64,000 bases of DNA, taken from the NCBI RefSeq assembly GCF_001667015.1, contig NZ_LZIS01000266.1:1-64000 (forward strand), read 5' to 3'. The stretch comes from Mycobacterium sp. E3198. Its GTDB lineage: Bacteria; Actinomycetota; Actinomycetes; Mycobacteriales; Mycobacteriaceae. The translations under genes were made by a program, and so were the position numbers. Positions 50,551-60,800 of the stretch are shown here, piece after piece. The notes under the pieces are model-generated. The model did not search any database, was not told the origin of the DNA, and worked only from the letters and a program-made list of their open reading frames with translations. Within the stretch, counting starts at the first letter, position 1, and the number at the start of each line of letters is the position of its first letter.

Positions 50551-51608
50551 TGCCAGCGCAGTAGGACCAGCTCGGAACAGAATCCCGGACCCATCGCGAG
50601 CATCAGCCCGGGGCTGCCGCTCGGCGGCGGCTTGGCGATGGTGTCGCGCAGGATGTGCAGCACCGAGGCCGATGACAGGTTCGCGATTTCGCCCAGCGAG
50701 CGCCAGGTCAACTCCAGCGCATCGGGCCCGAGCTCGAGCGTTCTGGTGATGGCGTCGATGACCTTGGGACCGCCCGGGTGACTGACCCACGCGCCGATGT
50801 CGTCCGTGGTCAGCCCGTGCGTGGCGAGGAACCCTTTGACGTCGTCGGCCAGGTAGCGGTCGATGAACGTCGTCAGCTCCGGCGACAACACCAGCTGCAG
50901 CCCCGAGGAGTTGACGTTCCAGCCCATGATGTGCAGCGATTCGGGGTAGAGGCGGCTGCGCGAGTCGACGATGTCGGGCCCGCCGGCGCGCACCGCGGCG
51001 GCGCGGCGGTCACCGACGGCCACCACCGCGGCCGCGCCGTCACCGAAGAGCGCGCTACCGACCAGCCCCGACACGGTCGGCTTGACCGCCGGGTAGGTCA
51101 GCGAGCAAAGCTCGACCGAGACCAGCACCGCGACGCCGTCCGGATCGCCTTGCAAGTAGTCGTGCACCCGCGCCACCCCGGCGGCACCGGCCGCGCAGCC
51201 CAGGCCGAACAGCGGCATCCGGCGCACATCCGGCCGCAGGCCGAGCCGACCGGCGATCCGCGCGTCCAGCGACGGCACCGCGACCCCGGTGACGGTCGAG
51301 GTGGCGATCAGGTCGATGTCTTTGAGCTCCAGGCCGGCCTCCTCGAGGGCGCCCAGCAGCGCCTCGCAGCCGAGGTCGACGGCGGCTTCGATGAAGATCT
51401 CGTTGGCCTCGCCGAAGTCGGTCAGCGTGGCGTAGCGCTCCAACGGCAGGACGAAGTGGCGACTGTTGACCTTCGCCGCCGCGTGCAGCCGCCGGACGAT
51501 CTCCTCGTGTTCCTTCAACCCGGGAAACTCGACGAATTGATCGGTGATCTCGCTCTGGCTGTACCGATGCGGCGGCAACGCTCCGAACACGCCCGCGATA
51601 ACGCTCAT
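50547..51608 (-). CDS. pks11: Type III polyketide synthase Pks11
   Basis: 353 residues of the chalcone/stilbene synthase family. Catalytic Cys in LFGLGCAAGAAGV, His in VSHPGGPKVI and Asn in GEIANLSSASVL; the C-terminal GPGFCSELVLLRW matches the family end. In M. tuberculosis Pks11 takes long-chain acyl-CoA starters and condenses them with malonyl or methylmalonyl units to alkylpyrones. It follows the type I genes but is separated from pks9 by 203 AT-rich bases with their own regulatory elements. Confidence 0.93.
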   Translation of the reverse strand: MSVIAGVFGALPPHRYSQSEITDQFVEFPGLKEHEEIVRRLHAAAKVNSRHFVLPLERYATLTDFGEANEIFIEAAVDLGCEALLGALEEAGLELKDIDLIATSTVTGVAVPSLDARIAGRLGLRPDVRRMPLFGLGCAAGAAGVARVHDYLQGDPDGVAVLVSVELCSLTYPAVKPTVSGLVGSALFGDGAAAVVAVGDRRAAAVRAGGPDIVDSRSRLYPESLHIMGWNVNSSGLQLVLSPELTTFIDRYLADDVKGFLATHGLTTDDIGAWVSHPGGPKVIDAITRTLELGPDALELTWRSLGEIANLSSASVLHILRDTIAKPPPSGSPGLMLAMGPGFCSELVLLRWH

Positions 51609-51637
51609 GCCCCTACCTTGGTTAGGTCGTGATCAGA

Positions 51638-51653
51638 GAAAGTGATCACTTTC
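51638..51653. promoter_or_regulatory. Perfect 16-base palindrome, probable operator of pks11
   Basis: GAAAGTGATCACTTTC reads identically on both strands. It lies 30 bases before the pks11 ATG and just downstream of the predicted -10. A further GTGATCA half-site lies at 51629-51635. A repressor site is likely; the regulator is not in the window. Confidence 0.6.
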
Positions 51654-51696
51654 GTGCGCCGCCGAGAATCTAGCGCCAATGTGGAAGTTTAGGAGT

Positions 51697-51715
51697 TTTG
51701 CGGCAGCGCCGCAAA
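51697..51715. terminator. Hairpin after pks9
   Basis: TTTGCGGC (51697-51704) pairs perfectly with GCCGCAAA (51708-51715) over a 3-base loop, about 100 bases past the pks9 stop. No T-tract follows, so it is either a weak terminator of the type I PKS transcript or a protein site. Confidence 0.35.
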
Positions 51716-51725
51716 GTTGTTGCTA

Positions 51726-51766
51726 TTCAACGTATGTCAAATTGCGTTATTTAACGCATGTTGAAT
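51726..51766. repeat. Two 17-base direct repeats in the pks11 upstream region
   Basis: TTCAACGTATGTCAAAT (51726-51742) and TTTAACGCATGTTGAAT (51750-51766) agree at 13 of 17 positions with a 24-base period. An embedded dyad GCGTTA/TAACGC (51744-51749 and 51752-51757) adds symmetry. Possible tandem activator sites. Confidence 0.45.
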
Positions 51767-51811
51767 TACCTTATCACGTACTGTTTTCGCTTTCCCCCGG
51801 TCTTTGTTTCC

Positions 51812-54800
51812 TTATTGAACGTCGTCCGCGTCGCCCGCATCCAACGCGAGCGCGATCAGCGCGTCGGGGCTCAAAGAATCGATGGCGTCTTCGGTGAGTG
51901 TGGATTGATCGCGCGAATTTTCCGGATCGCCCGCCAACGCCAATAGTTTGTCGAGCAATCCGGTTCTTCGAAGTTCATGAAGCGGAATCTTTTTCAGCGC
52001 CGACCAGATCTTTTCGTCATCCGACTTTTCGTGGTCACCGTGCAACAGCCCTTGCGCCAGGTGATCGGCCAACGCCGCCGGGTTGGGATAGTCGAAGACC
52101 AGGGTGCGCGACAGCGCCAGCCCCGTGTCGGCTTTGAGGCGGTTGCGCAATTCGACCCCGGTCAACGAATCAAACCCGAGGTCCTGGAAGGCGCGCTCGG
52201 CGTCGACGGCATCCAGGTCCGCGTGTCCCAGCACGGCCGCGGCGTGCCCGCACACCAGCGCGAGGAGCTCTTGGCGCTGCTCGTGGTCCGGCAATTGGCG
52301 CAGCCGCTCGGCCAGTTCGGCCGGGCGCGACGCCACCCGGGACGGCGAATCCGGGTGGGCGCCCAACCAGAACCGTTGGCGGGCAAAGCCATACGTCGGC
52401 AGCGGGACCCGCCGACCGCCGCGCAGGACGGCGCCCCAACGGACCGCCACGCCGGCGGCGAACAACCGGCCGGCCGCGGTGAGCAGAGATTCCACTTCCG
52501 GCCGGTCCCTGGCGAGCGTGGTCACCGACACCGGATGGTCGGTGGTCACCGAGTGCTCGACCGCGGCGCCGAGGCCGCCGCCCGGCCCGACTTCGACGAA
52601 TACGTCGGCACCGCACGACTCGGCGGCTCGCACCCCGTCGGCGAAACGCACCGGACGGCGCACATGCTCCACCCAATAGCTCGCCGACCCATACCCCGTC
52701 CCGGCGAGCCGGCCGGACACGTTGGACACCAACGCAGTCCGCGGCTCGGCCGGTGACACGTCGGCCACCACCGCGGCGAAGTCGTCGATCATGGGCTCGA
52801 TCAGTGGCGAGTGAAACGCGTGCGAGACCGTGAGCCGATGCACCCGCCTGCCCTGGCGCGCCAGGGTGTCTGCGACCGCCATGGCCGGAGCGTCCGCGCC
52901 CGAGATCACCACCGCGTCAGGGGCGTTGACCGCCGCGATCGCCAGCCCGTCGGTCAGCAACGGCGTCACGTCGGCCTCGCCGGCGGCGACCGCGATCATC
53001 ACGCCGCCCGCCGGCAGCCCGGCCATCAGCCGGCCACGCGCCGCCACCAGTTTGGCCGCGTCGGCGAGCGACAACACCCCCGCCAGATGCGCCGCGGTGA
53101 TTTCGCCCACCGAGTGGCCCAGCACGACATCCGCGACGACCCCCCAGTCGCGCAGCAATTCGGCTAGCGCGTGCTCGATCGCGAACAACGCCGGTTGCGC
53201 AAATTCGGTGTTGTCCAACAGCTTTGGGTCGCTTCCCCACATCACGTCGCGCAGCGGCAGCCGCAGGTGGTCGTCCAGCGCCGCCGCGGCCTCGTCGAAG
53301 GCCCGCGCAAACGCGGGAAACCGGCCATGCAGCTGCGCCCCCATCGCGAGGGACTGCGCGCCCTGCCCGGGGAACACGAACGCCGTCTTGCCCGGTGCGC
53401 GCGCCCGGCCCACCACCGCGCCGGGAGGGGCCTGGCCGGCGGCCAATACCGCCAATCCCGCTGCGAGCGCCGCCCGGTCCGCGCCCACCAGCACCGCCCG
53501 ATGCTCGAACACCGAGCGCGTCGTCGCCAATGACCACGCCACGTCGCCGACGTCCGGCGCCGCTTCGGCGGTGACGTGGGTCAGCAGCCGGGCGGCCTGA
53601 TTGGCCAGCGCCCGTTCCGAGCGGCCGGACAGCACCCATGCCGTCGGCGCGTTACCGCGTTCCCGCGCTTCGCCTTTCGGCTGCGCGGGGGCCTGCTCGA
53701 CTACGACGTGCGCGTTGGTTCCGCCCATGCCGAACGACGACACGCCCGCGCGCCGCGGTTCCCCGTCTTCCGGCCAGGGGGTCAGTGTGGCGTTGACGCG
53801 CAGCCCGAGGCTCTCCGGATCGAATCCGGGTCGCGGTTCCGCATAGTTGAGAGTCGCCGGAATGGCCGCGTTTTCGATGGCCAACACGGTCTTGACCAAG
53901 CCCGCGATGCCGGCGGCGCCGCCGGCGTGGCCGATGTTGGTCTTCACCGATCCCAGGCCGAGCGGCCGGCGCCGGGGCCCGGCGAACACCACGCCGAGCG
54001 CGGTCGCCTCCACCGAGTCGCCGATTTCGGTTCCCGTGCCGTGTGCCTCGACGTACTGCAGCTGGCCGCCGTCGAGGCCGGCGGAACGCAACGCACGCCG
54101 GATGACGTCGACTTCGCCCGGCAGCGACGGCACCGTCTGGGCGGCGGCGCTGTGCCCGGCGTTGCCGACCGCGCTGCCCCGAATGACGGCGCGGATGTAG
54201 TCACCATCGTCGAGGGCTGCGCGCAACGGCTTCAGCAACACGAGGCCGCCACCCTCGCTGCGCACGTAGCCGTCGGCGCGCGCGTCGAATGCATAGGTGT
54301 GGCCCGAGGCCGACAGCGCGCCGAATTCCGTTTCCAGCGCGGATATTTCGTTGGCCAGGTTCAGGTGGACGCCGCCGGCCAGAGCCAGCGCGGACTCGCC
54401 GGTGCGGATGCTTTCGCAGGCGAGGTGCACCGCCACCAGCGACGACGATTGGCCGGAATCGACGGTCACACTCGGGCCGTGCAGCCCCAACGCGTACGAG
54501 ACGCGGTTCGCGATCATCGCCCGGCTGACCCCGGCGAACGAGTGGTGGTCGATTTCCTGCGCGAGGGTCAGCACGCCGTAGTCGTCGTTCATCGCGCCCA
54601 GGTACACCGCGACCGGCTGTCCGCGCAGGGTTTCCGGTAGCACGAACGCGTCTTCGACGGCCTCCCACACCAGCTCCAGCGCGAGGCGCTGCCGGGGATC
54701 CATCGCGGCGGCCTCGCGCGGCGAGACGTTGAAGAAGTCAGCGTCGAACTCGGCGACGTCACCCGGCAGCGCCGTGGCTTCGGCGCCGTCGCGAATCAGC

Positions 54801-54877
54801 CGCCAGAAGTCGGCCGGGCCTCCGGCGCCGGGGAAGCGGCAGGCCAGCCCGATGACTGCGATGGCTGTCGGTGGCAC
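51812..54877 (-). CDS. pks9: Type I polyketide synthase Pks9: KSQ-AT-ACP loading module
   Basis: 1021 residues from a GTG that lies three bases after the pks8 stop. Ketosynthase domain about 5-395: the active-site Cys is replaced by Gln143 (VDSGQSSSLVA; codon CAA at 54449-54451), while the two His (VEAHGTG and KTNIGHAGG) remain. That is the KSQ pattern of loading modules that decarboxylate malonyl-ACP to acetyl-ACP. Acyltransferase about 495-800, with GHSVGE at Ser589 and HAFHS (686-690), the malonyl-type motif. ACP about 865-945, with the phosphopantetheine Ser904 in LGFDSL. There is no N-terminal docking coil. A 75-residue helical C-terminal tail may dock to a partner. No reductive domains or thioesterase are present. 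Confidence 0.92.
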   Translation of the reverse strand: MPPTAIAVIGLACRFPGAGGPADFWRLIRDGAEATALPGDVAEFDADFFNVSPREAAAMDPRQRLALELVWEAVEDAFVLPETLRGQPVAVYLGAMNDDYGVLTLAQEIDHHSFAGVSRAMIANRVSYALGLHGPSVTVDSGQSSSLVAVHLACESIRTGESALALAGGVHLNLANEISALETEFGALSASGHTYAFDARADGYVRSEGGGLVLLKPLRAALDDGDYIRAVIRGSAVGNAGHSAAAQTVPSLPGEVDVIRRALRSAGLDGGQLQYVEAHGTGTEIGDSVEATALGVVFAGPRRRPLGLGSVKTNIGHAGGAAGIAGLVKTVLAIENAAIPATLNYAEPRPGFDPESLGLRVNATLTPWPEDGEPRRAGVSSFGMGGTNAHVVVEQAPAQPKGEARERGNAPTAWVLSGRSERALANQAARLLTHVTAEAAPDVGDVAWSLATTRSVFEHRAVLVGADRAALAAGLAVLAAGQAPPGAVVGRARAPGKTAFVFPGQGAQSLAMGAQLHGRFPAFARAFDEAAAALDDHLRLPLRDVMWGSDPKLLDNTEFAQPALFAIEHALAELLRDWGVVADVVLGHSVGEITAAHLAGVLSLADAAKLVAARGRLMAGLPAGGVMIAVAAGEADVTPLLTDGLAIAAVNAPDAVVISGADAPAMAVADTLARQGRRVHRLTVSHAFHSPLIEPMIDDFAAVVADVSPAEPRTALVSNVSGRLAGTGYGSASYWVEHVRRPVRFADGVRAAESCGADVFVEVGPGGGLGAAVEHSVTTDHPVSVTTLARDRPEVESLLTAAGRLFAAGVAVRWGAVLRGGRRVPLPTYGFARQRFWLGAHPDSPSRVASRPAELAERLRQLPDHEQRQELLALVCGHAAAVLGHADLDAVDAERAFQDLGFDSLTGVELRNRLKADTGLALSRTLVFDYPNPAALADHLAQGLLHGDHEKSDDEKIWSALKKIPLHELRRTGLLDKLLALAGDPENSRDQSTLTEDAIDSLSPDALIALALDAGDADDVQ

Positions 54878-54880
54878 GGA

Positions 54881-57800
54881 TCAGGGCCCGACTTCTTCGT
54901 CCAGGATGGCGAACAGTTGGCTTTCGGTCGCCGTGTCGAGGTCGTCGCCGAGAAGCTCGGCGGGGTCCAGCTCCGGCTCCGGGGCGCTCACGGTGGAGAG
55001 CAGCGTGTGGATCCTGGCCGTCAGGCGGGCCTTGTCGTCGGCGCTCCAGCCCGGTTGGTCGATCAGCGCCTGCAGTTCGCGAGCGACGTCGTTGAAGCGG
55101 GCCATGCGGTCGGGCGGGTCGTTGGTGGGCGCCATGGCCAGTTGGGCGTCGAGGTGCTCGGCCAGCGCGGACGGGGTGGGGTAATCGAAGATCAGGGTGG
55201 GTGACAGGGTCAGCCCGGTCGCCGTCTTGAGGCGGTTCCGCAGCTCCACCGCGGTCAGCGAATCGAACCCGAGGTCGCCGAAGGCGCGCTGGGCGTCGAC
55301 ATCCGCGGTGGCGTGGCCGAGCACCGTTGCGGCGTTGCCGCACACCACATCGACGAGTTCGGAGTGCCGCTGCTCGGCGGTCAGCCCATGCAGTCGCGCC
55401 CGCAGGCCCGACACCGAGGCCGCCGTCGTGGCGTCGGCGATGACGCGCCGCGCCCGGCGGGTGGCCAACCCGCGCAGGATCGGCGGGACCATCGCGCCGT
55501 CGCCGCCCAGCGCCGCCGTGTCCAGGCGGGCCGCCACCACCAGCGGGCAGTCGGCCAGCAGCGCGTCGTCCAGGAGCTGCAACGCCTGTTGGCTGGACAA
55601 GGGCGCCAGTCCCACCCGGCTCATGCGGGCCCGGTCCGTGTCGCCGAGGTGTCGCGTCATGGCGCTGGCCTCTTCCCAGAGGCCCCACGCCACCGACAAC
55701 CCGGCCAGCCCCTGCGCCCGCCGATAGGACGCGAGCCCGTCCAGGAAGCTGTTGGCCGCCGCATAGTTGCCCTGGCCCGGCGCGCCCACGATGCCGGCCA
55801 TCGACGAAAACATCACGAACGCTGACAGATTCAATTCCGTGGTGAGCTCATGCAGATGCCAGGCACCGTCGACCTTGGCCCGCAACACCGTGTCCATCCG
55901 GTCGGGGGTCAGCGACGCGATCAACCCGTCGTCGATAACGCCCGCAACGTGGAAGACGCCGCGCAGCGGATAACGCGCCGGCACCCGCGCGAGCAATTCC
56001 GCCACCGCCTCGGGGTCGCCGACATCGCAGGCAATGAGTGACACCGATGCGCCGGCGTCCCGCAATTCTGCCGCCAGTTCCGCGGCGCCGTCGGCCCGCT
56101 CGCCGCCGCGGCTGACCAACATCAAATGGGGCACCCGGTACTTCGCGACCAGGTGGCGGGCCAGCGCGGAGCCGGCCATGCCGGTCCCGCCGGTGATCAA
56201 CGCCGTGCCCGCGGCCAGTCCACCCGCGCCGTCCGGCAGGGTGAGCACCACCTTGCCGGTGTGGCGGGCCTGGCTCACGAACCGGTATGCCTCGGTGGCG
56301 TGCCGGACGTCAAACGCCTTGACCGGCAACGGCGTCAACGTGGCGGCGGCGAACAAGCTCATCAAGTCGCCCAGCATCGCCGCGATGCGGTCCGGTCCTG
56401 CCTCCATCAGATCGAACGCCCGATACCGCACACCGGGGTATTGCGCGGCGATGGCCGCCGCGTCGCGCAGGTCGGTCTTGCCCATCTCGATGAAGCGCCC
56501 GCCGGAGACCAGCAGCCGCAGCGACGCGTCGGTGAACTCGCCGGCCAGCGAGTTGAGCACCACGTCGACACCCGCCCCGCCGGTGGCGGCCAAAAACTTG
56601 CCCTCGAACTCCAGCGTCCGCGAATCGCCGATGTGGTCGTCGTCAAACCCCATGGCGCGCAACGTGTCCCACTTGCCCCGGCTGGCGGTGGCGAACACCT
56701 CCGCCCCCCAATGCCGCGCCAGCTGCACCGCCGCCATCCCGACCCCGCCCGCGGCGGCATGCACCAGCACCCGCTCGCCGCCCTTCAGCCCGGCCAGATC
56801 CGACAATCCGTACAGCGCGGTCAGGAACACCACCGGCACGCCCGCGGCCGCCACCAGCGACCACCCCGCCGGGACCCGCACCACCAGCCGCTCGTCCACC
56901 ACCGCTTCCGAACCCGTCAGGCCGATGATTCCCGTCACGGCGTCGCCGACCGACAACCCGGTCACGCCCGGCCCGACCTCGGTGACGACCCCGGCGCCCT
57001 CGGCGCCCAAATCGGCGGCGCCGGGGTACATCCCCAACGCCACCAACACATCCCGGAAGTTCACCCCGGCCGCGGCCACCGCCACCCGCACCTGCCCGGC
57101 CGTCAGCTCGGCCCGCGCGCAGGGCTGCGCCGCCAGGTCCTCGAGCGTGCCGGCGTCGCCCGCGGCCAGCCGCCACTCCCCCGGCGGCAGCGCCAGGGCC
57201 GAACCTTCCGCCGGCGCCAGCCGGGCCCCATACGCCTCGCCGGCGCGCACCACCACTTGTGGTTCGCCACACGCGATCACGGTGTCGACGTCCACCGATC
57301 CGTCGGAATCCAGCAGTACCAGCCGGCCGGGGTGTTCCGCCTGCGCCGAACGGACCAGCCCCCACACCGCCGCGGCCGCCGGGTCCGTGACCTGCTCGCC
57401 GTCGAAGGCCACCGCCCCACGGGTCTGCACGACGAGCACGCCGGAGCCGTCACCGGCCAGCCAGGACTGCAACACGCCCAGCGCCTCGTGGGTGGCCGCG
57501 TACACCGACCCCGGCAGGCCGGCGCCATCCCGGGAGCCGGGCTCCCAGACCACCGCCGCTTCGGCAACACCGTTGGGCGGCAACGACACCGGCGACCACG
57601 TCGGCTGGAAGAGGGCCGCCCCGCCGGGACGGGCTGCGCCCGCCGACAGCTGCTCGGCCGACACCGGGCGCAGCACCAGCTCGCGCACCGACAAGACGGG
57701 CAGGCCCGCGGGATCGGCCAGCTCCAGCGACACCGCACCCGCGCCGACCGGGCCCAGGCGCACCCGGACCCGCGACGCCCCGGCCGCATGCAGGCACACG

Positions 57801-60800
57801 CCCTGCCAGGAAAACGGCAGCACCGCCCGGGCCTGCGCGTCGTCCATTCCCAGCGCGTGCAGGGCGGCGTCCAACAGGACGGGGTGTATTCCGTACCCGG
57901 CGACCGTCATCCCGGCGGCCTGCGGAACGGCGACTTCGGCGAAGATCTCCTCGCCGCGCCGCCACATGGCCCGCAGGCCGCGGAACGCCGGGCCATAGTC
58001 GTAGCCCAGTTCGGCCAGCCGGTCGTAGCCGCCGGCCGCGTCCACCGCCGTCGCGCCCGCCGGCGGCCACAGCGACAGGTCGGCGGCCGGCTCCGTCGAG
58101 CCCGCGCTCAACTCGCCCTCGGCGTGCAGTATCCAGTCCGAATTGGGCTGAACGTCCGACGAATACACGGACACCGCCCGCCGGCCGGCCTCTCCGGCGG
58201 CGCCCACCACCACCTGCACGCGCACCGTGCCGCGCGCCGGAAGGATCAGCGGAGCCGACAAGGTCAACTCCTCGACCACCGAACAGCCGACCTCGTCGCC
58301 GGCGCGCAACACCAGCTCGACGAACCCGGCGCCGGGAAACAGCACCATCCCGGCCACCGCGTGGTCGGCCAGCCACGGCTGGGCGGCGGTCGACATCCGG
58401 CCCGTCAGCACCACCCCGCCCGAATCGGGCCGCTCCACCACCGCGCCCAGCAACCCGTGCCCGGCCCCCGCCAGGCCTGAGGTGCTCACGCCGCCCGAAC
58501 CGACCAGTTCGGCCGGCAGCCAATATCGGCGGCGCTGAAAGGCATACGTGGGCAACGGGACCCGTCGCGCGGCCAGGCCGTCATATGTCGCCGCCCAGTC
58601 GATGCCGACACCGCTGGCGTAGAGGCCGCCGGCGGCGCGCAGCGCGGATTCGGTCTCGGGGCGGTCTTTGGCGATCGTGATCACCGACGCGACCGGTTCG
58701 GCGCTCAGGGACTGCGACAGCGACGCCGTCAAGGCCGCGCCGGGGCCCACCTCGACGAAAACCCTCGCGCCGAGCGACTCGGCCAGCCGCAGCCCGTCGA
58801 CGAAGCGCACCGGTTCGCGCACGTGCTCCAGCCAGTACGCGGCCGACCCGTACCCCGGCCCGGCCAGCTGCCCGGTCACGTTGGACACCAACTCAATCCG
58901 CGGCTCCCCGACCGAGATGCCGTCGAGCACCGCGGCGAAGTCGTCGATCATGGGATCCATCAGCGCCGAGTGGAACGCGTGCGAGACCGGCAGCCGGTGC
59001 ACCCGCCGGCCCAGCGCCGTCAGGCGGTCCACCACCGCGTCCACCGCGCCCCGCTCGCCCGAAACCACCACCGCTTCCGGGCCGTTGACCGCCGCGATGC
59101 TCACCCCCTCGGTCAGCATGGGTGCGACCTCCGCCTCGGCGGCGGCGACCGCCACCATCGCCCCGCCGGCGGGCAACCGCGCCATCAACCGTCCCCGCGC
59201 CGCCACCACGCACGCCGCGTCGGCCAACGACAACACCCCGGCCACGTGCGCCGCGGCCAGCTCCCCCACCGAGTGGCCCATCACGACGTCGGGCAGCACA
59301 CCCCAGGACCGCCACAACGCCGCCAGCGCGACCTCGATGGCGAACAGCGCCGGTTGCGCATACTCGGTGCTCTCCAACAACTCCGGGTCGTCGCCCCACA
59401 TCACCTGGCGCAGCGGCAACCGCAGGTGGCCGTCCAACGCCTCGGTGGCCTCGTCGAAGGCCCGGGCGAATTCCGGAAAGCGCCCGTACAGTGCCGCGCC
59501 CATGCCCAACCACTGCGAGCCCTGGCCGGGGAACATGAAGACGGTCTTGCCCACCGATCGCGCGCCGCCCACCACCGCCGCCGCGCCGGGGTGCCCGGAA
59601 GCCAGCCCCGCCAATCCGTCCAGCAGGGCCGCACGGTCGCCGCCCACCAGCACGGCACGGTGCTCGAAGGACGACCGCGTGGTCGCCAGCGACCACCCGA
59701 CGTCGACGACGTCCGCGCCCGGGTCTGCACCGACGTGCGCCGCGAGCCGGGCCGCCTGATCGGCGAGCGCCGCTTCCGACCGGGCCGACACCACCCACGG
59801 CACGACGGGATCGGCGCCGTCGCGGTGCGGCGCGGGGCTTTCCGGCTCGGTGGGCGGCTCCTCGATGATGACGTGCGCGTTGGTTCCGCTGATCCCGAAC
59901 GACGAGACCCCCGCCCGCCGCGGCCCGTTCGCCGGCTCGGGCGTCCAGGGCCGCGGCTCGGTCAGCACCGACACCGCCCCCGCGGACCAATCCACGTGCG
60001 GCGAGGGCACGTCGACGTGCAAGGTCTGGGGCAGCAGCTCGTGGCGCATCGCCTGCACCATCTTGATCACCCCGGCCACCCCGGCGGCCGCCGACGTGTG
60101 CCCGATGTTGGATTTGATCGACCCCAACCACAACGGCCGGTCCGCGGGCCGATCCTGCCCGTAGGTCGCCAACAGCGCCTGGGCCTCGATCGGGTCGCCC
60201 AACACCGTTCCGGTGCCGTGGCCCTCGACCACGTCCACGTCGGCCGTCGTCAGCCCGGCGTCGGCCAGCGCCGCCCGGATCACCCGTTGCTGCGACGGCC
60301 CGTTGGGCGCGGTCAGGCCGTTGGAGGCGCCGTCCTGGTTGACCGCGGAGCCGCGCAGCAGCGCCAGCACCGGGTGCCCCAGCCGGCGCGCGTCGGACAA
60401 CCGCTCCAGCACCAGCACCCCCGCACCCTCCGACCACGACGTGCCGTCGGCGGCGCCCGCGTAGACCTTGCAGCGGCCGTCGGGCGCCAGGGCCCGCTGC
60501 CTGCTGAACTCGACGAACGCGGCCGCCGTGGCCATGACGGTCACGCCGCCGGCCAGCGCGAGATCGCATTCGCCGGTGCGCAACGAGTGCGCCGCAAGGT
60601 GCATGGCGACCAGCGACGACGAGCACGCGGTATCGACCGACACCGCGGGGCCTTCCAGGCCCAGCACGTAGGACACCCGGCCCGACGCCACGCTCAGCGT
60701 GGACCCGGTCAGGCCATAGCCCTCGAGCTCGCCCTTGACCTCGCCGCCGTAGCCGGCGTGAATGACCCCGGCGAACACCCCGGTCGGTGAGCCGCGCAGC

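Larger units (their letters stand above)
51609..51811. promoter_or_regulatory. AT-rich regulatory region upstream of pks11
   Basis: The region is much poorer in GC than its surroundings. In the minus direction it carries TTGACA (51735-51740) and a better placed -10-like TAGATT (51667-51672). Around these lie a perfect 16-base palindrome (51638-51653), an 8-base-stem hairpin (51697-51715) and a direct repeat (51726-51766), listed separately. It is the only real gap in the pks7-pks8-pks9-pks11 array. Confidence 0.55.
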
